Shown here: positions 42,984 to 51,721 of the stretch, piece after piece
Position numbering within the stretch: position 1 is the stretch's first letter
How the letters are laid out: each line of letters opens with the position of its first letter
NCBI GenBank assembly: GCA_013792075.1
Contig: VMSR01000260.1
Span: 1 to 58,716 of the forward strand
Direction of reading: 5' to 3'
From: Desulfobacula sp.
Lineage (GTDB): Bacteria > Desulfobacterota > Desulfobacteria > Desulfobacterales > Desulfobacteraceae
DNA length: 58,716 nt
Program-made: the position numbers and the translations under genes
The notes under the pieces: model-generated
The model's input: the letters and a program-made list of their open reading frames with translations, nothing else
What the model was told of the DNA's origin: nothing
Database searches by the model: none

Positions 42984-45101
42984 ATGGTCCGGGGGGGGCT
43001 GCTTGGACTGACGGCCCTGGCCATTTCCCTGGTGTTTCACTGGGCCGGCTGGTTTTTTGCCATTGAAAACAAAACCTGGGACTTCCGGGTATCAATTCTG
43101 GCAGATGCCCAAAAGGCGTCCCCGGATATTGTAATGATTTTGCTGGACCAGAACAGCCTGGACTGGGCTGGGAAAACCCTGGGCCTGACCTGGCCCTGGC
43201 CCAGGGAAATCTATGGTATCCTGGTGGATTTCTGCAATCGGCAGGGAGCAAGGGGCCTGGCCTTTGATGTGATCTATTCCGAGCCCTCCCCATACGGGGT
43301 GGCAGACGACAGGCTGTTCGCGGATGCCCTTTCCCGGTTCGGCCATGTGGCCAATGCCGCAGTTCTGGGCAATTCTTCGGGCACTCAAACCCATTGGCCT
43401 GAAACCATTCCCAGGCCTGGGTTCAGGGTGGAGAATCTAAAATCCCAGTCTCGCCAAATCCAAAATTATGGCCCGACATTTTCCAGGATCACCCTGCCCA
43501 TTCCGGAAATTGCTCAAAACAGCCGTATTCTCTGCAATGTGAACCTGGCACCGGATACAGATGGCATCTACCGGAAAATACCGGTTTTCAGTCTGTTTGA
43601 CAAACACGCAGTTCCCGGCATGGGGCTGGGACTGTTTTTGTCAGCCCACTCCGGCACCCAGGGGACCATGACCCCCGATGGCTTGAAGTTCAATGACTAT
43701 ACCATTCCCATGGACCGGCAGGGCAGAACCATCCTCCGGTACAGAGGCCCGTCGGGTACCCACACAATCGTTTCCGCAGCCTGGGTGCTGCAATCGGAAA
43801 TTTTGTTTCGATCAGGCCAGGAACAAAGGGGCGGAGAACAGACGTCATTCAAGGATAAATATGTGTTTTTCGGGTTTTCCGCCCCCGGACTGTTTGATAT
43901 CCATGCCTCTCCCATTGACAGCCAGTGCCCCGGGGTGGAAATCCATGCCACCTTTCTGGACAACCTTCTGTCCCGGGATTTCATTAAGGCCGTTCCTTTC
44001 CCCCTGGTGCTGGCCTTGGCCTTTTTTCTGGCCGTTTCCTGCGGTATGCTTACCGCCTTTTACATCCGGGTCCGGCCCCTGGTCGCCATCGGTATTGGAT
44101 ATCTGATGGTTCCTCTGGTATGCGGTCTGGTGGCCTATGGCATTGGGTTCTGGCTGCCCGTGGCAATTTTGGAATCAAGCATTTTGTTGACCATTTCCTT
44201 TGTCTGGGTCACCAATTATGCCGTGGAAGGCCGTCAGCGGCGGTTCATTAAAACGGCCTTTCACCATTACCTGAGTCCTGAGGTCATAGAACAGATCATC
44301 CAGAACCCTGATAGGCTGCGCCTGGGCGGGGAGCGAAGGACCCTGTCTATTTTTTTCAGCGATTTGGAAGGGTTTACCAGTCTTTCGGAAAGTTTGGACC
44401 CCGAAGCATTGACCACGTTTTTAAACCAATACCTGACGGCCATGACCGATATTATTCACCAGGAGGGAGGAACCATTGACAAGTATGAGGGGGATGCCAT
44501 TATTGCCTTCTGGAATGCGCCTCTGGAAACCTCTGACCATGCCGTCAAATGTGTCAGGGCCGCTCTGCGTTGCCAGGAGAAACTGACCCGGATGCAGCCT
44601 TTTTTCAGAGAGCAGGTGGGCCGGAATATTTTCATGCGCATCGGTATGAATACGGGTCTTGCCGTGGTGGGGAACCTGGGGTCCGACACCCGGTTTGACT
44701 ATACCATGATCGGGGATGCCGTGAACCTGGCGGCCCGTCTGGAGTCGGCCAACAAGCAGTTCGGCACCTATACCATGGTGTCCGAAGCCATCCATGCCCT
44801 TGTTGCATCTGAATTTTCCTTCAGGGAACTGGGCAAGATTGCGGTCAGGGGCCGCAGCCAGGCGGTCCGGGTTTATGAACCCATGTTTTCCGGGGTCTAT
44901 GAGGCCAATTTGCAGGTGTATTCAACCTTTGCAAAGGGTTTGACCCTGTATTATGAGGGGCGGTTTGAGGCAGCAGGTGCTCTTTTTTCATCCCTTGCCG
45001 ACAAGGACCCGGCAGCCGGGGCCTATGTCCCTATCTGCCGGGCCTATGGGACAGATCCTCCCCGGGACTGGGACGGGTGCTGGGTAATGACCCAAAAGTG
45101 A
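42984..45101 (+). CDS. CHASE2-domain class III adenylate/guanylate cyclase
   Basis: About 705 residues. TM1 near 5-25, an extracytoplasmic CHASE2 sensor (about 40-345, 'FRVSILADAQKASPDIVMI' onward), then three membrane helices ('FPLVLALAFFLAVSCGMLTAF', 'GYLMVPLVCGLVAYGIGFWL', 'ILESSILLTISFVWVTNYAV'; quoted shorter than the full spans) and a cyclase domain from about 440. Metal aspartates are in 'FFSDLEGFTSL' (about 460) and 'KYEGDAIIAFWNAP' (about 503); 'RIGMNTGLAVVGNLGS' and 'YTMIGDAVNLAARLES' follow. The ATG at 42984 is preferred to a TTG at 42939 that overlaps the protease gene. It would turn an envelope signal into cAMP or cGMP. Confidence 0.9.
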   Translation: MVRGGLLGLTALAISLVFHWAGWFFAIENKTWDFRVSILADAQKASPDIVMILLDQNSLDWAGKTLGLTWPWPREIYGILVDFCNRQGARGLAFDVIYSEPSPYGVADDRLFADALSRFGHVANAAVLGNSSGTQTHWPETIPRPGFRVENLKSQSRQIQNYGPTFSRITLPIPEIAQNSRILCNVNLAPDTDGIYRKIPVFSLFDKHAVPGMGLGLFLSAHSGTQGTMTPDGLKFNDYTIPMDRQGRTILRYRGPSGTHTIVSAAWVLQSEILFRSGQEQRGGEQTSFKDKYVFFGFSAPGLFDIHASPIDSQCPGVEIHATFLDNLLSRDFIKAVPFPLVLALAFFLAVSCGMLTAFYIRVRPLVAIGIGYLMVPLVCGLVAYGIGFWLPVAILESSILLTISFVWVTNYAVEGRQRRFIKTAFHHYLSPEVIEQIIQNPDRLRLGGERRTLSIFFSDLEGFTSLSESLDPEALTTFLNQYLTAMTDIIHQEGGTIDKYEGDAIIAFWNAPLETSDHAVKCVRAALRCQEKLTRMQPFFREQVGRNIFMRIGMNTGLAVVGNLGSDTRFDYTMIGDAVNLAARLESANKQFGTYTMVSEAIHALVASEFSFRELGKIAVRGRSQAVRVYEPMFSGVYEANLQVYSTFAKGLTLYYEGRFEAAGALFSSLADKDPAAGAYVPICRAYGTDPPRDWDGCWVMTQK

Positions 45102-45130
45102 TCCAATGCCCTAGAAAAAAGACCCAGGGT

Positions 45131-48100
45131 TCAGATTTGCCGGATAAAATTTTTGAGCCGGTGAAATTCTTTTTCCAGGTCTTGTAACAGGGATTGCAAA
45201 TCCCGGCTTTGTTGCAATTTGCTTGCCGTTTCAATGGCGGAAGCGATTTGGCACAGGTCCAGGGCCACTATGTTGGCAGCTCCGCCCTTAATGGCATGGG
45301 ACAGGTCCTGGAGAGCTTGAAAATCCTTTGCCTTTTCTGCTGTGATCATGGCCGGGATTCTGTTTTCAAGATTCTTTAGAAATTCTTCCATGACTTCCAG
45401 GAAAAAGGGTTTGTCATTTTCAAACTCAGCCAGGGCTTTTTGAAGATCAACGGGTGTTTCAGGCTTGATCAGGCCTTCTTCCGTTTGAGGGAAAGGCTCC
45501 CCGGAATCCGGCAGAAGGGCAGGAACCGGGGTTTTTTTTGCAACATAGGTGTCCACCAGGGAAAGAAAGGTCTCTTTTCTCAGGGGTTTGGTCATGAAAT
45601 CGTCCATTTCTGCGGCCAGGCATTTTTCCCGGTAGCCTTTTATGGCATGGGCGGTCATGGCAACAATGGGGGTGCGGTGCCACAGGTGTTCTTTGCCGGG
45701 GTTGTTCAGGACAAAGGTTTTTCTTGATTTTTTTTCATGCTCCCGGATGAGCCGGGTGGCTTCATAGCCATCCATTACCGGCATCTGGATGTCCATGAGA
45801 ATGATGTGGAATCGCTTGGTTTTGAACATTTCAACAGCCTTTTGCCCGTTTTTCGCCAGGCTGACCTGGAACCCTAAGCCGGTTAAATGTTTGATGGCCA
45901 ACTGCTGGTTGGTGGGATAGTCTTCCGCCAATAGAACTTGTATTTTTTCCCGGCTTAAGGGGGGAAGCCCAGGTTCTGTGGCAGGGGCCAAAATTTTGGA
46001 ATCGGACCGGATGTTTTCGGAAATATGGGTGTTTTCGGAAAGATCTTCCATGAAACAAGCTGTAAACCAGAATGTGGAGCCGGTAAAGGGACGGCTTTCC
46101 AATCCGATTTCTCCGCCCATCATCTGGACCAGGTGCTTTGAGATGGTGGTGCCAAGCCCTGTACCCCCATATTTTCGGGTGGTGGATCCGTCTGCCTGGG
46201 CAAAGCCCTCAAAGATGGTGTTCTGTTTTTCCTCTGGAATGCCGATGCCGGTGTCTTGCACAAAAAATTGCAGTTCGACCCGGTTGTTTTCCTGTTTTAA
46301 GGTTTCGACCCAGATGGATATTTCTCCCCTATGGGTGAATTTTATGGCATTGTGGGTCAGGTTGACGAGAATCTGCCGCAGCCGTCCCGGGTCTCCGATC
46401 AATCGCTCCGGGATATCAGGGGGAAAAGAGCACAAAAAGGCCAGTTTCTTTTTCCGGGCCGAAATGGCAAAGGTGGTGGACAGCTCTTCAAACAAAAGCC
46501 TCAGATTGAACGGCGTAAGTTCAAGTTCAAGTTTCCCGGCTTCAATTTTTGAAAAGTCCAGGATGGAGTTGATGATCTCCAATAGAGAGTTGGCTTCCCT
46601 ATCAATGGTTGTGACCAGATTTCGCTGGTCTGGGTCAAGGGCCGTGTCCAAAATGAGTTCCACCATGCCAATGATCCCGTTCATGGGGGTGCGAATTTCA
46701 TGGCTCATATTGGCCAAAAATTCACTTTTTGCCTTTGTTGCGGACTCTGCCAGGACCTTGGCATGCTGGAGCTGCTCTTCGGCTTCTTTCCGTTCCGTGA
46801 TATTGGTAATGGTGCCTTCGATTCCCAGGGCATTGCCATGGGAATCGGTATAAAATTTGCTGCTGGACATGATGGGAATGGGTGTGTCGTCCCGGGTAAA
46901 CAGGGTCAGTTCAAAATTACTGACCCAACCCTTTTTTTTCAGCGTTTTTAGAAAACGGGCATAATCGGGGCTGTTTTTATAGAAAAGTGTTCCGATATTA
47001 TTTCCCAGGATCACGGCGCCGGGGTCATATCCCAAAAGCCGAAGTCCAGACGGGCTTATCATGGTGAGGTTCTGATCAATATCGGTTCTGTAGAAAACAT
47101 CCTGCATATTTTCAATCATCCCCCGGTATTTTTCCTCGCTGTATTTTAATTTTGTTTCCGTCTGTTTGCGTTCTGCAATCTCTTGTTCAAGGGCCCGGGT
47201 TCTTTCTTCAACCAGGCTGCCCAGGGCATCCCTGTGTTTTCTCAGTTCGTTTTCAAGCCTGCTCCTGTCAGTAATATTCCGGATATTGCTGATCCATGCG
47301 GGTCGTCCCTGGTATTCGGTTTCATCGGTCCTGACTTCCACATCAATGGTTTTACCGTCTTTGGTGATGTGGGTATAGCGATGGGTCTGAATTTTTTCTG
47401 AGTCATGGATGTTTTGATTGACCTTTTCCAGTTCTTCTTCCGGATGCAGATCGTGGGGGGTCATGGTTTTGAGTTCATCCCTGGTATACCCGTATACCGT
47501 TAAGAATGCCCGATTGCAGTCAATGATATGGAGATCTTCCTGATCGAAGACAATGATGGGATCGGCAATATGATGGAAGAGTCCCTTGTATTTTTTCTCA
47601 ATTTTTTTGCGCTCATTAAAGGTATGATCAATATCTGTTTTCAGAACGGTAAGGGCATCAAAAACAACCTTAAAGGGGTGGGAATCCGGAATATCCTCCA
47701 CCGGAATTCCCTGTTTGTCCCAGTTGATGGATCCAATATAGTTCAGGATCTCTTCGGCCTGGGCCCGGGATTTGTTCTGGAAAGAAAATTTTTTCATCAA
47801 TCCATGGAAAAAAGAAGTGTATTTTGATTTTTGATTCTGGATTCCCAATGCCCTTTGAATGGCTTCTTTGTAGTTGGTAACAGCAAGCATGGGTATGGCA
47901 GGCTTTTTCAGACGTGTCCCGATATTGTACATCCATTTGATGTGGGTGGGCACATTATAGACAAAATGCCCCTTTAGAAATCCGAGTTTTATTTTCTCAT
48001 ATAATAGCTCCAATACTTTAATCCGGGTTCTTCTGGAGGGGATATTGGTGATCCGGCTGTAATCGGAAATTTCAATAAATTCGAGACCGGATAGACCCGT

Positions 48101-48334
48101 GGTCTCCAAAAACTGGTCATAGCCTTTAAAAAACGCCAGGGTGCCTTCGTAACTGATTTTTCCCTTGGGATAGGAACTTAAAATAGTGTTATTGATCAGA
48201 TGAAAGGTGACCGAATACTCCCGGGTCAGTTGGATATCGGTCCATTGGTGACTGTTATGGATCATGACCCCGGTTTCAGAACAGCGGGTCTGGGCAAAAT
48301 CATCCGGCAGATCTGGTTTTGGTATCAGTTTCAT
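45131..48334 (-). CDS. Hybrid histidine kinase with PAS, receiver and HPt domains
   Basis: 1067 residues, cytoplasmic (no membrane helix). The first 180 residues are an unassigned sensor ('LEFIEISDYSRITNIPSRR', 'VTNYKEAIQRALGI'). PAS domains at about 245-355 and 400-515, a coiled linker, HisKA with His545 ('SHEIRTPMNG'), HATPase_c (N box 'LTHNAIKF', G box 'GGTGLGTTIS'), a receiver with phospho-Asp848 ('ILMDIQMPVMDG') and Lys916 in 'MTKPLRK', and a C-terminal HPt with His1013 ('LSHAIKGGAANI'). It is a full phosphorelay in one chain; the final receiver must be elsewhere. AGGA nine bases before the ATG supports the start. It is convergent with the cyclase gene. Confidence 0.93.
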   Translation of the reverse strand: MKLIPKPDLPDDFAQTRCSETGVMIHNSHQWTDIQLTREYSVTFHLINNTILSSYPKGKISYEGTLAFFKGYDQFLETTGLSGLEFIEISDYSRITNIPSRRTRIKVLELLYEKIKLGFLKGHFVYNVPTHIKWMYNIGTRLKKPAIPMLAVTNYKEAIQRALGIQNQKSKYTSFFHGLMKKFSFQNKSRAQAEEILNYIGSINWDKQGIPVEDIPDSHPFKVVFDALTVLKTDIDHTFNERKKIEKKYKGLFHHIADPIIVFDQEDLHIIDCNRAFLTVYGYTRDELKTMTPHDLHPEEELEKVNQNIHDSEKIQTHRYTHITKDGKTIDVEVRTDETEYQGRPAWISNIRNITDRSRLENELRKHRDALGSLVEERTRALEQEIAERKQTETKLKYSEEKYRGMIENMQDVFYRTDIDQNLTMISPSGLRLLGYDPGAVILGNNIGTLFYKNSPDYARFLKTLKKKGWVSNFELTLFTRDDTPIPIMSSSKFYTDSHGNALGIEGTITNITERKEAEEQLQHAKVLAESATKAKSEFLANMSHEIRTPMNGIIGMVELILDTALDPDQRNLVTTIDREANSLLEIINSILDFSKIEAGKLELELTPFNLRLLFEELSTTFAISARKKKLAFLCSFPPDIPERLIGDPGRLRQILVNLTHNAIKFTHRGEISIWVETLKQENNRVELQFFVQDTGIGIPEEKQNTIFEGFAQADGSTTRKYGGTGLGTTISKHLVQMMGGEIGLESRPFTGSTFWFTACFMEDLSENTHISENIRSDSKILAPATEPGLPPLSREKIQVLLAEDYPTNQQLAIKHLTGLGFQVSLAKNGQKAVEMFKTKRFHIILMDIQMPVMDGYEATRLIREHEKKSRKTFVLNNPGKEHLWHRTPIVAMTAHAIKGYREKCLAAEMDDFMTKPLRKETFLSLVDTYVAKKTPVPALLPDSGEPFPQTEEGLIKPETPVDLQKALAEFENDKPFFLEVMEEFLKNLENRIPAMITAEKAKDFQALQDLSHAIKGGAANIVALDLCQIASAIETASKLQQSRDLQSLLQDLEKEFHRLKNFIRQI

Positions 48335-48509
48335 ATAGATGCATCCTGAAATTGGTTTTCGAAGCGGGTATTCATGATCTCCACAAATTAACCCATCCCG
48401 GGGATATTTGCACGGATATTTTTGCTTTTAAATTTGTCTGCCGGATGGTATGGATACTTTTTTTTAAAAAAACAGATACTAGAAATATTAGCATTCCGGA
48501 GAATAAAAA

Positions 48510-49076
48510 ATGCCCAAGGCCTGTGATTTGAAAAAAGGGAACGTTGTGGAGATCAACAATGAAGCTTACATGGTCAAACATATCGATGTGAGATCTCCTT
48601 CGGCAAGGGGTGCTGTAACCCTTTACAAGATCAGATTCAACAGCATCAAGACCAAACAAAAATACGAAGAGACCTACAAGGGAAATGATATGCTCAATGA
48701 GGTGGCCCTCCTGAGAAGGCCGGTGCAATATCTATATCCAGACGGCGCTCTCCATGTATTCATGGACAGCCAGGAGTATTCCCAGTACATGATTGAAGGG
48801 GATGCAATCGAAGAGGAACTTGCCTGGCTCACAGATGGCATGGAAGGCATTGTTGCACTGATCATTGATGAAAACATGGTTTCCATTGAAATCCCAGCGG
48901 CGCTTGTTTTTGAAATCGAGAAAACAGCTCCCGGCATCAAGGGGGCAAGTGCATCGGCAAGGACCAAGCCTGCAACCCTTTCAAATGGTGTTGAGATTCA
49001 GATTCCGGAATATCTTGAGGCCGGGGAAAGGGTCAAGGTCAATACCGAAACAAAGAAATTCATGTCCAAGGCCTGA
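48510..49076 (+). CDS. yeiP: Elongation factor P-like protein (YeiP/EfpL)
   Basis: 188 residues, the EF-P three-domain fold. 'MPKACDLKKGNVVEINNEAY' and 'SPSARGAVTLYKIRF' match the YeiP/EfpL subfamily, which has Arg33 at the tip (here R33) in place of the modified Lys34 of EF-P. The C-terminal 'APGIKGASASARTKPATLSN' is the EF-P/YeiP OB-fold signature. EfpL helps ribosomes pass proline-rich stalling motifs. CGGAG about nine bases before the ATG supports the start. It is a single gene between the hybrid kinase and the convergent aminopropyltransferase cluster. Confidence 0.93.
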   Translation: MPKACDLKKGNVVEINNEAYMVKHIDVRSPSARGAVTLYKIRFNSIKTKQKYEETYKGNDMLNEVALLRRPVQYLYPDGALHVFMDSQEYSQYMIEGDAIEEELAWLTDGMEGIVALIIDENMVSIEIPAALVFEIEKTAPGIKGASASARTKPATLSNGVEIQIPEYLEAGERVKVNTETKKFMSKA

Positions 49077-49097
49077 TCCGGGAACTATCCTTCAACC

Positions 49098-50795
49098 CTA
49101 TTCGAGAAGCCAGGATTCGTGGTTATAGATGGTGAGCAGTACAGGATGAAGGAGGGTGTTGATTTCGGTTCGGTCCGTTTCCAGCAGGCCCTTGCCGAAA
49201 ACCAATTGGCTTCTGAAAACTTCAGGGGTTAAGAAGCGGGTCTGGACGGAAAAGTTCAGGCCGGCAATCTTGTCCATAAGTTTGGGGGTTTGTATGGCAG
49301 GGTTCCAGGCCAGGTACCAGCCCCAGTCTCCGAAGCTGGGCACATTCTCATGGAAGGGGAGAATGGAAAACCCTGCGCTTTCCAGGGTGCGGCCGATGCA
49401 CAGAAAACTTTCCTTTGCCATGTAAGGGGAGGTGGACTGGACAACCATGATCCCGTTTTGGGACAAATGCTGCTTGATTTTTTTGTAGAATTCACGTGCG
49501 TAGAGTTTGGTAAGCTCGGGGCTGGAGGGGTCGGGCATGTCCACGATGATCACATTCCAGAATCCTTGGATTTCTCCTAAAAACTTGTCTGCATCAACAT
49601 TCATGACCTTTACATCGGCCAGGTGTCGGGTGGACGGTGTCTGGCCAGGCAGTGTCGGAATGGCATGGCGCTTTTCTTTGGTTCCCATGTAAATCTGCCG
49701 GTCCGGACCCGGGAGAATGCCCTTTGCCGGCAAAACGACGGTTCTGGCATCCTGAAAGGCATTTTGATTGATCCGGGTTAACAAGGGATGGCTGGCGGCA
49801 AGTGTTGTCATGGCCGGGTCCAGGTCTACCAGCAGCACCTCTTTTATTTCCTTGTATTTTAAAACTTCCCGAAGGGCACACCCGTCTCCTCCTCCCAGGA
49901 TAAGGACCCGGTTTTTTACTTTGGCCAGGGCCATGGCCGGGTGGACCAGAGATTCGTGGTACCGGTCCTCGTCTGTGCTGCACAATTGAAGGTTGCCATT
50001 CAAAAAGAGGCGGGTTTCATCAAGGGGGTTGTAGTGGGTGATGACAATGTGCTGGTATTGGCTGGCCTGGCTGTATACAATGGGGTCGTCGTAAAGGGGC
50101 TGTTCGATTTTAACCTGCCATTCCCGGTTGCTCAGGTATCCGTAGATGATGGCAGCCAGGGTTATTCCCATGACAAAAGAAAGAACTATGCTTTTGGGGA
50201 TTAATTTTTTCCGGGTAAAATAGACAAAGGTGACCAGGGCAAGGAAAAAATTCATGCCCGCAGTCAGGAAAGCCGCCTGGGTAATGGGGGTATACCGCAG
50301 GAGAACAAAAACATAGATCAGGGACCCCGCCAGGCTGCCGATGTAGTCTGCGGACAGGATACGGCCAAGGTTTGTGGACAGTTCATCGGAGTAATCGTTA
50401 TTGATCCGGATGATCACCGGGATTTCAAGTCCGATCAGGATGCCGATGAGGCTGACAAAAAAGTAGAGGACCAGGCTATAGTGGGCGGTATACCCGTATG
50501 ACAGATAGGTAAGGGTGGGAGAAAACCCGCCGGCCAGGGCCAGAAAGATCTCAATGCCGATAAAGGCGTACACCAGGTATGGTTTTGAGATTCGTGTCTG
50601 GATGAGGCTGCCAAATCCCATCCAGAACATCATGAGCCCGATTACCATGGCCCATTGTTCAAAGGCATTGCCAAGGATCATGGAGGCCAGGCTTGCCTGG
50701 ATATACTCAAGAATGATACCGCAGGCCCCGCTGGCAAACATGCAGGCGCAGAGCAAAAGCGAGGCAAAATTAAAAGATTTTTGCTGGGGGGTCAT
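49098..50795 (-). CDS. Membrane-bound spermidine synthase-like aminopropyltransferase
   Basis: About 565 residues. Seven or so membrane helices in the first 225 residues (MFS-like SpeE family) are followed by a cytoplasmic spermidine synthase fold: 'NGNLQLCSTDEDRYHESLVH', 'VLILGGGDGCALREVLKY', 'VLLVDLDPAMT' and 'VIIVDMPDPSSPELTKLY' (the aspartates bind the aminopropyl donor and amine). The donor or acceptor may differ from the classic pair. ATG 50795 is preferred to a GTG at 50813 that is directly after the DUF350 stop; neither has a strong ribosome binding site. It is the last gene of the minus-strand cluster with DUF350, a lipoprotein, DUF4178 and TelA. Confidence 0.9.
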   Translation of the reverse strand: MTPQQKSFNFASLLLCACMFASGACGIILEYIQASLASMILGNAFEQWAMVIGLMMFWMGFGSLIQTRISKPYLVYAFIGIEIFLALAGGFSPTLTYLSYGYTAHYSLVLYFFVSLIGILIGLEIPVIIRINNDYSDELSTNLGRILSADYIGSLAGSLIYVFVLLRYTPITQAAFLTAGMNFFLALVTFVYFTRKKLIPKSIVLSFVMGITLAAIIYGYLSNREWQVKIEQPLYDDPIVYSQASQYQHIVITHYNPLDETRLFLNGNLQLCSTDEDRYHESLVHPAMALAKVKNRVLILGGGDGCALREVLKYKEIKEVLLVDLDPAMTTLAASHPLLTRINQNAFQDARTVVLPAKGILPGPDRQIYMGTKEKRHAIPTLPGQTPSTRHLADVKVMNVDADKFLGEIQGFWNVIIVDMPDPSSPELTKLYAREFYKKIKQHLSQNGIMVVQSTSPYMAKESFLCIGRTLESAGFSILPFHENVPSFGDWGWYLAWNPAIQTPKLMDKIAGLNFSVQTRFLTPEVFRSQLVFGKGLLETDRTEINTLLHPVLLTIYNHESWLLE

Positions 50796-50813
50796 TTTTT
50801 CTGGGCCTGGCAC

Positions 50814-51704
50814 CTACATGGAATAGGAAATGATAATGGCAATTGCTGCAATGGCACTTTCCACCACGATCAGAGCCGCCACATTCCGGTCTTCCTTTAT
50901 TTCGGTTGCCAGGTTGGTTGTGGGCAGAAGAATCCTGTCAATGAGGCTTCTTAAAATCAGGAGCAGGACCATGCCGTACACCGTATAAATCCCGAAACCC
51001 GCCAGATCATTGGCCCATCCGGTAAAGGGTCCGGAAAGGCTTCCCATGAGGATGATGCCAAGGGAAATAAGAACGCCGCCCAGGCTGATGCCGGCTGCCA
51101 AATTGTTCTGTTTGATTTCTTCCCTGACATTAAAGGGGGTGATCAGTTCATAGATGAACCCAAATACCAGCAGGGCAATTTGTCCGAGGATAAAAAAGAG
51201 GACGGCAGAGACAAGGGATTGGAAAAATGTGCCGCCCCCGCCGGCCAGGCTGCCCTTGAGGATAAATCCCGTGGCAATGTACATGGAGGCTTCCACCATT
51301 CCCAGGGCCGTGTTGCCCGTGACCTTGCGCCCATCCGGCAGGGTGAATTCCTTGATGCACTCAACATCGTTGTTCAAATGACCCATCATGATAAAGTCAT
51401 TGATGAACCGGGACGAGAAAAGGAATCCGGTTATAATAAGGCCGTCCACAAACAGCTGGATCAGGTCCAGGAAAAATCCGCCGGATTTACCGGACAGGGC
51501 TCCTGAAAGCGCAATGGCAATGCCAAGGTATAGTCCTGCCCGCCGCAGGCCCACTGCCACGTTGCCGTCATCAATATGGCGATCATCATCAAAATCTTTG
51601 GTCCGCCAATCGTCCACCTGTTTGACCAGCCAGATAAAGAAAATACAGATAGTAGCATAGACGAATCCCTGGCTGATACCTGTGAGAATTGGTGCGATAG
51701 TCAT
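50814..51704 (-). CDS. Tandem DUF350 membrane protein
   Basis: 296 residues with eight or so membrane helices in two similar halves: 'NVAVGLRRAGLYLGIAIALSG' and 'NLAAGISLGGVLISLGIILMG' are equivalent repeats, and both end near 'DGLIITGFLFSSRFINDFIM' and 'TVYGMVLLLILRSLIDRILL'. This is the DUF350 (YjfL-like) family, integral to the inner membrane and of unknown function. An AAGGAG site precedes the ATG. The stop codon is followed immediately by the GTG of the aminopropyltransferase frame, so the two are tightly coupled. DUF350 genes recur beside PspA, TelA and spermidine synthase-like genes in stress-linked clusters. Confidence 0.85.
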   Translation of the reverse strand: MTIAPILTGISQGFVYATICIFFIWLVKQVDDWRTKDFDDDRHIDDGNVAVGLRRAGLYLGIAIALSGALSGKSGGFFLDLIQLFVDGLIITGFLFSSRFINDFIMMGHLNNDVECIKEFTLPDGRKVTGNTALGMVEASMYIATGFILKGSLAGGGGTFFQSLVSAVLFFILGQIALLVFGFIYELITPFNVREEIKQNNLAAGISLGGVLISLGIILMGSLSGPFTGWANDLAGFGIYTVYGMVLLLILRSLIDRILLPTTNLATEIKEDRNVAALIVVESAIAAIAIIISYSM

Positions 51705-51721
51705 GTGTAATCTCCTTAAAG

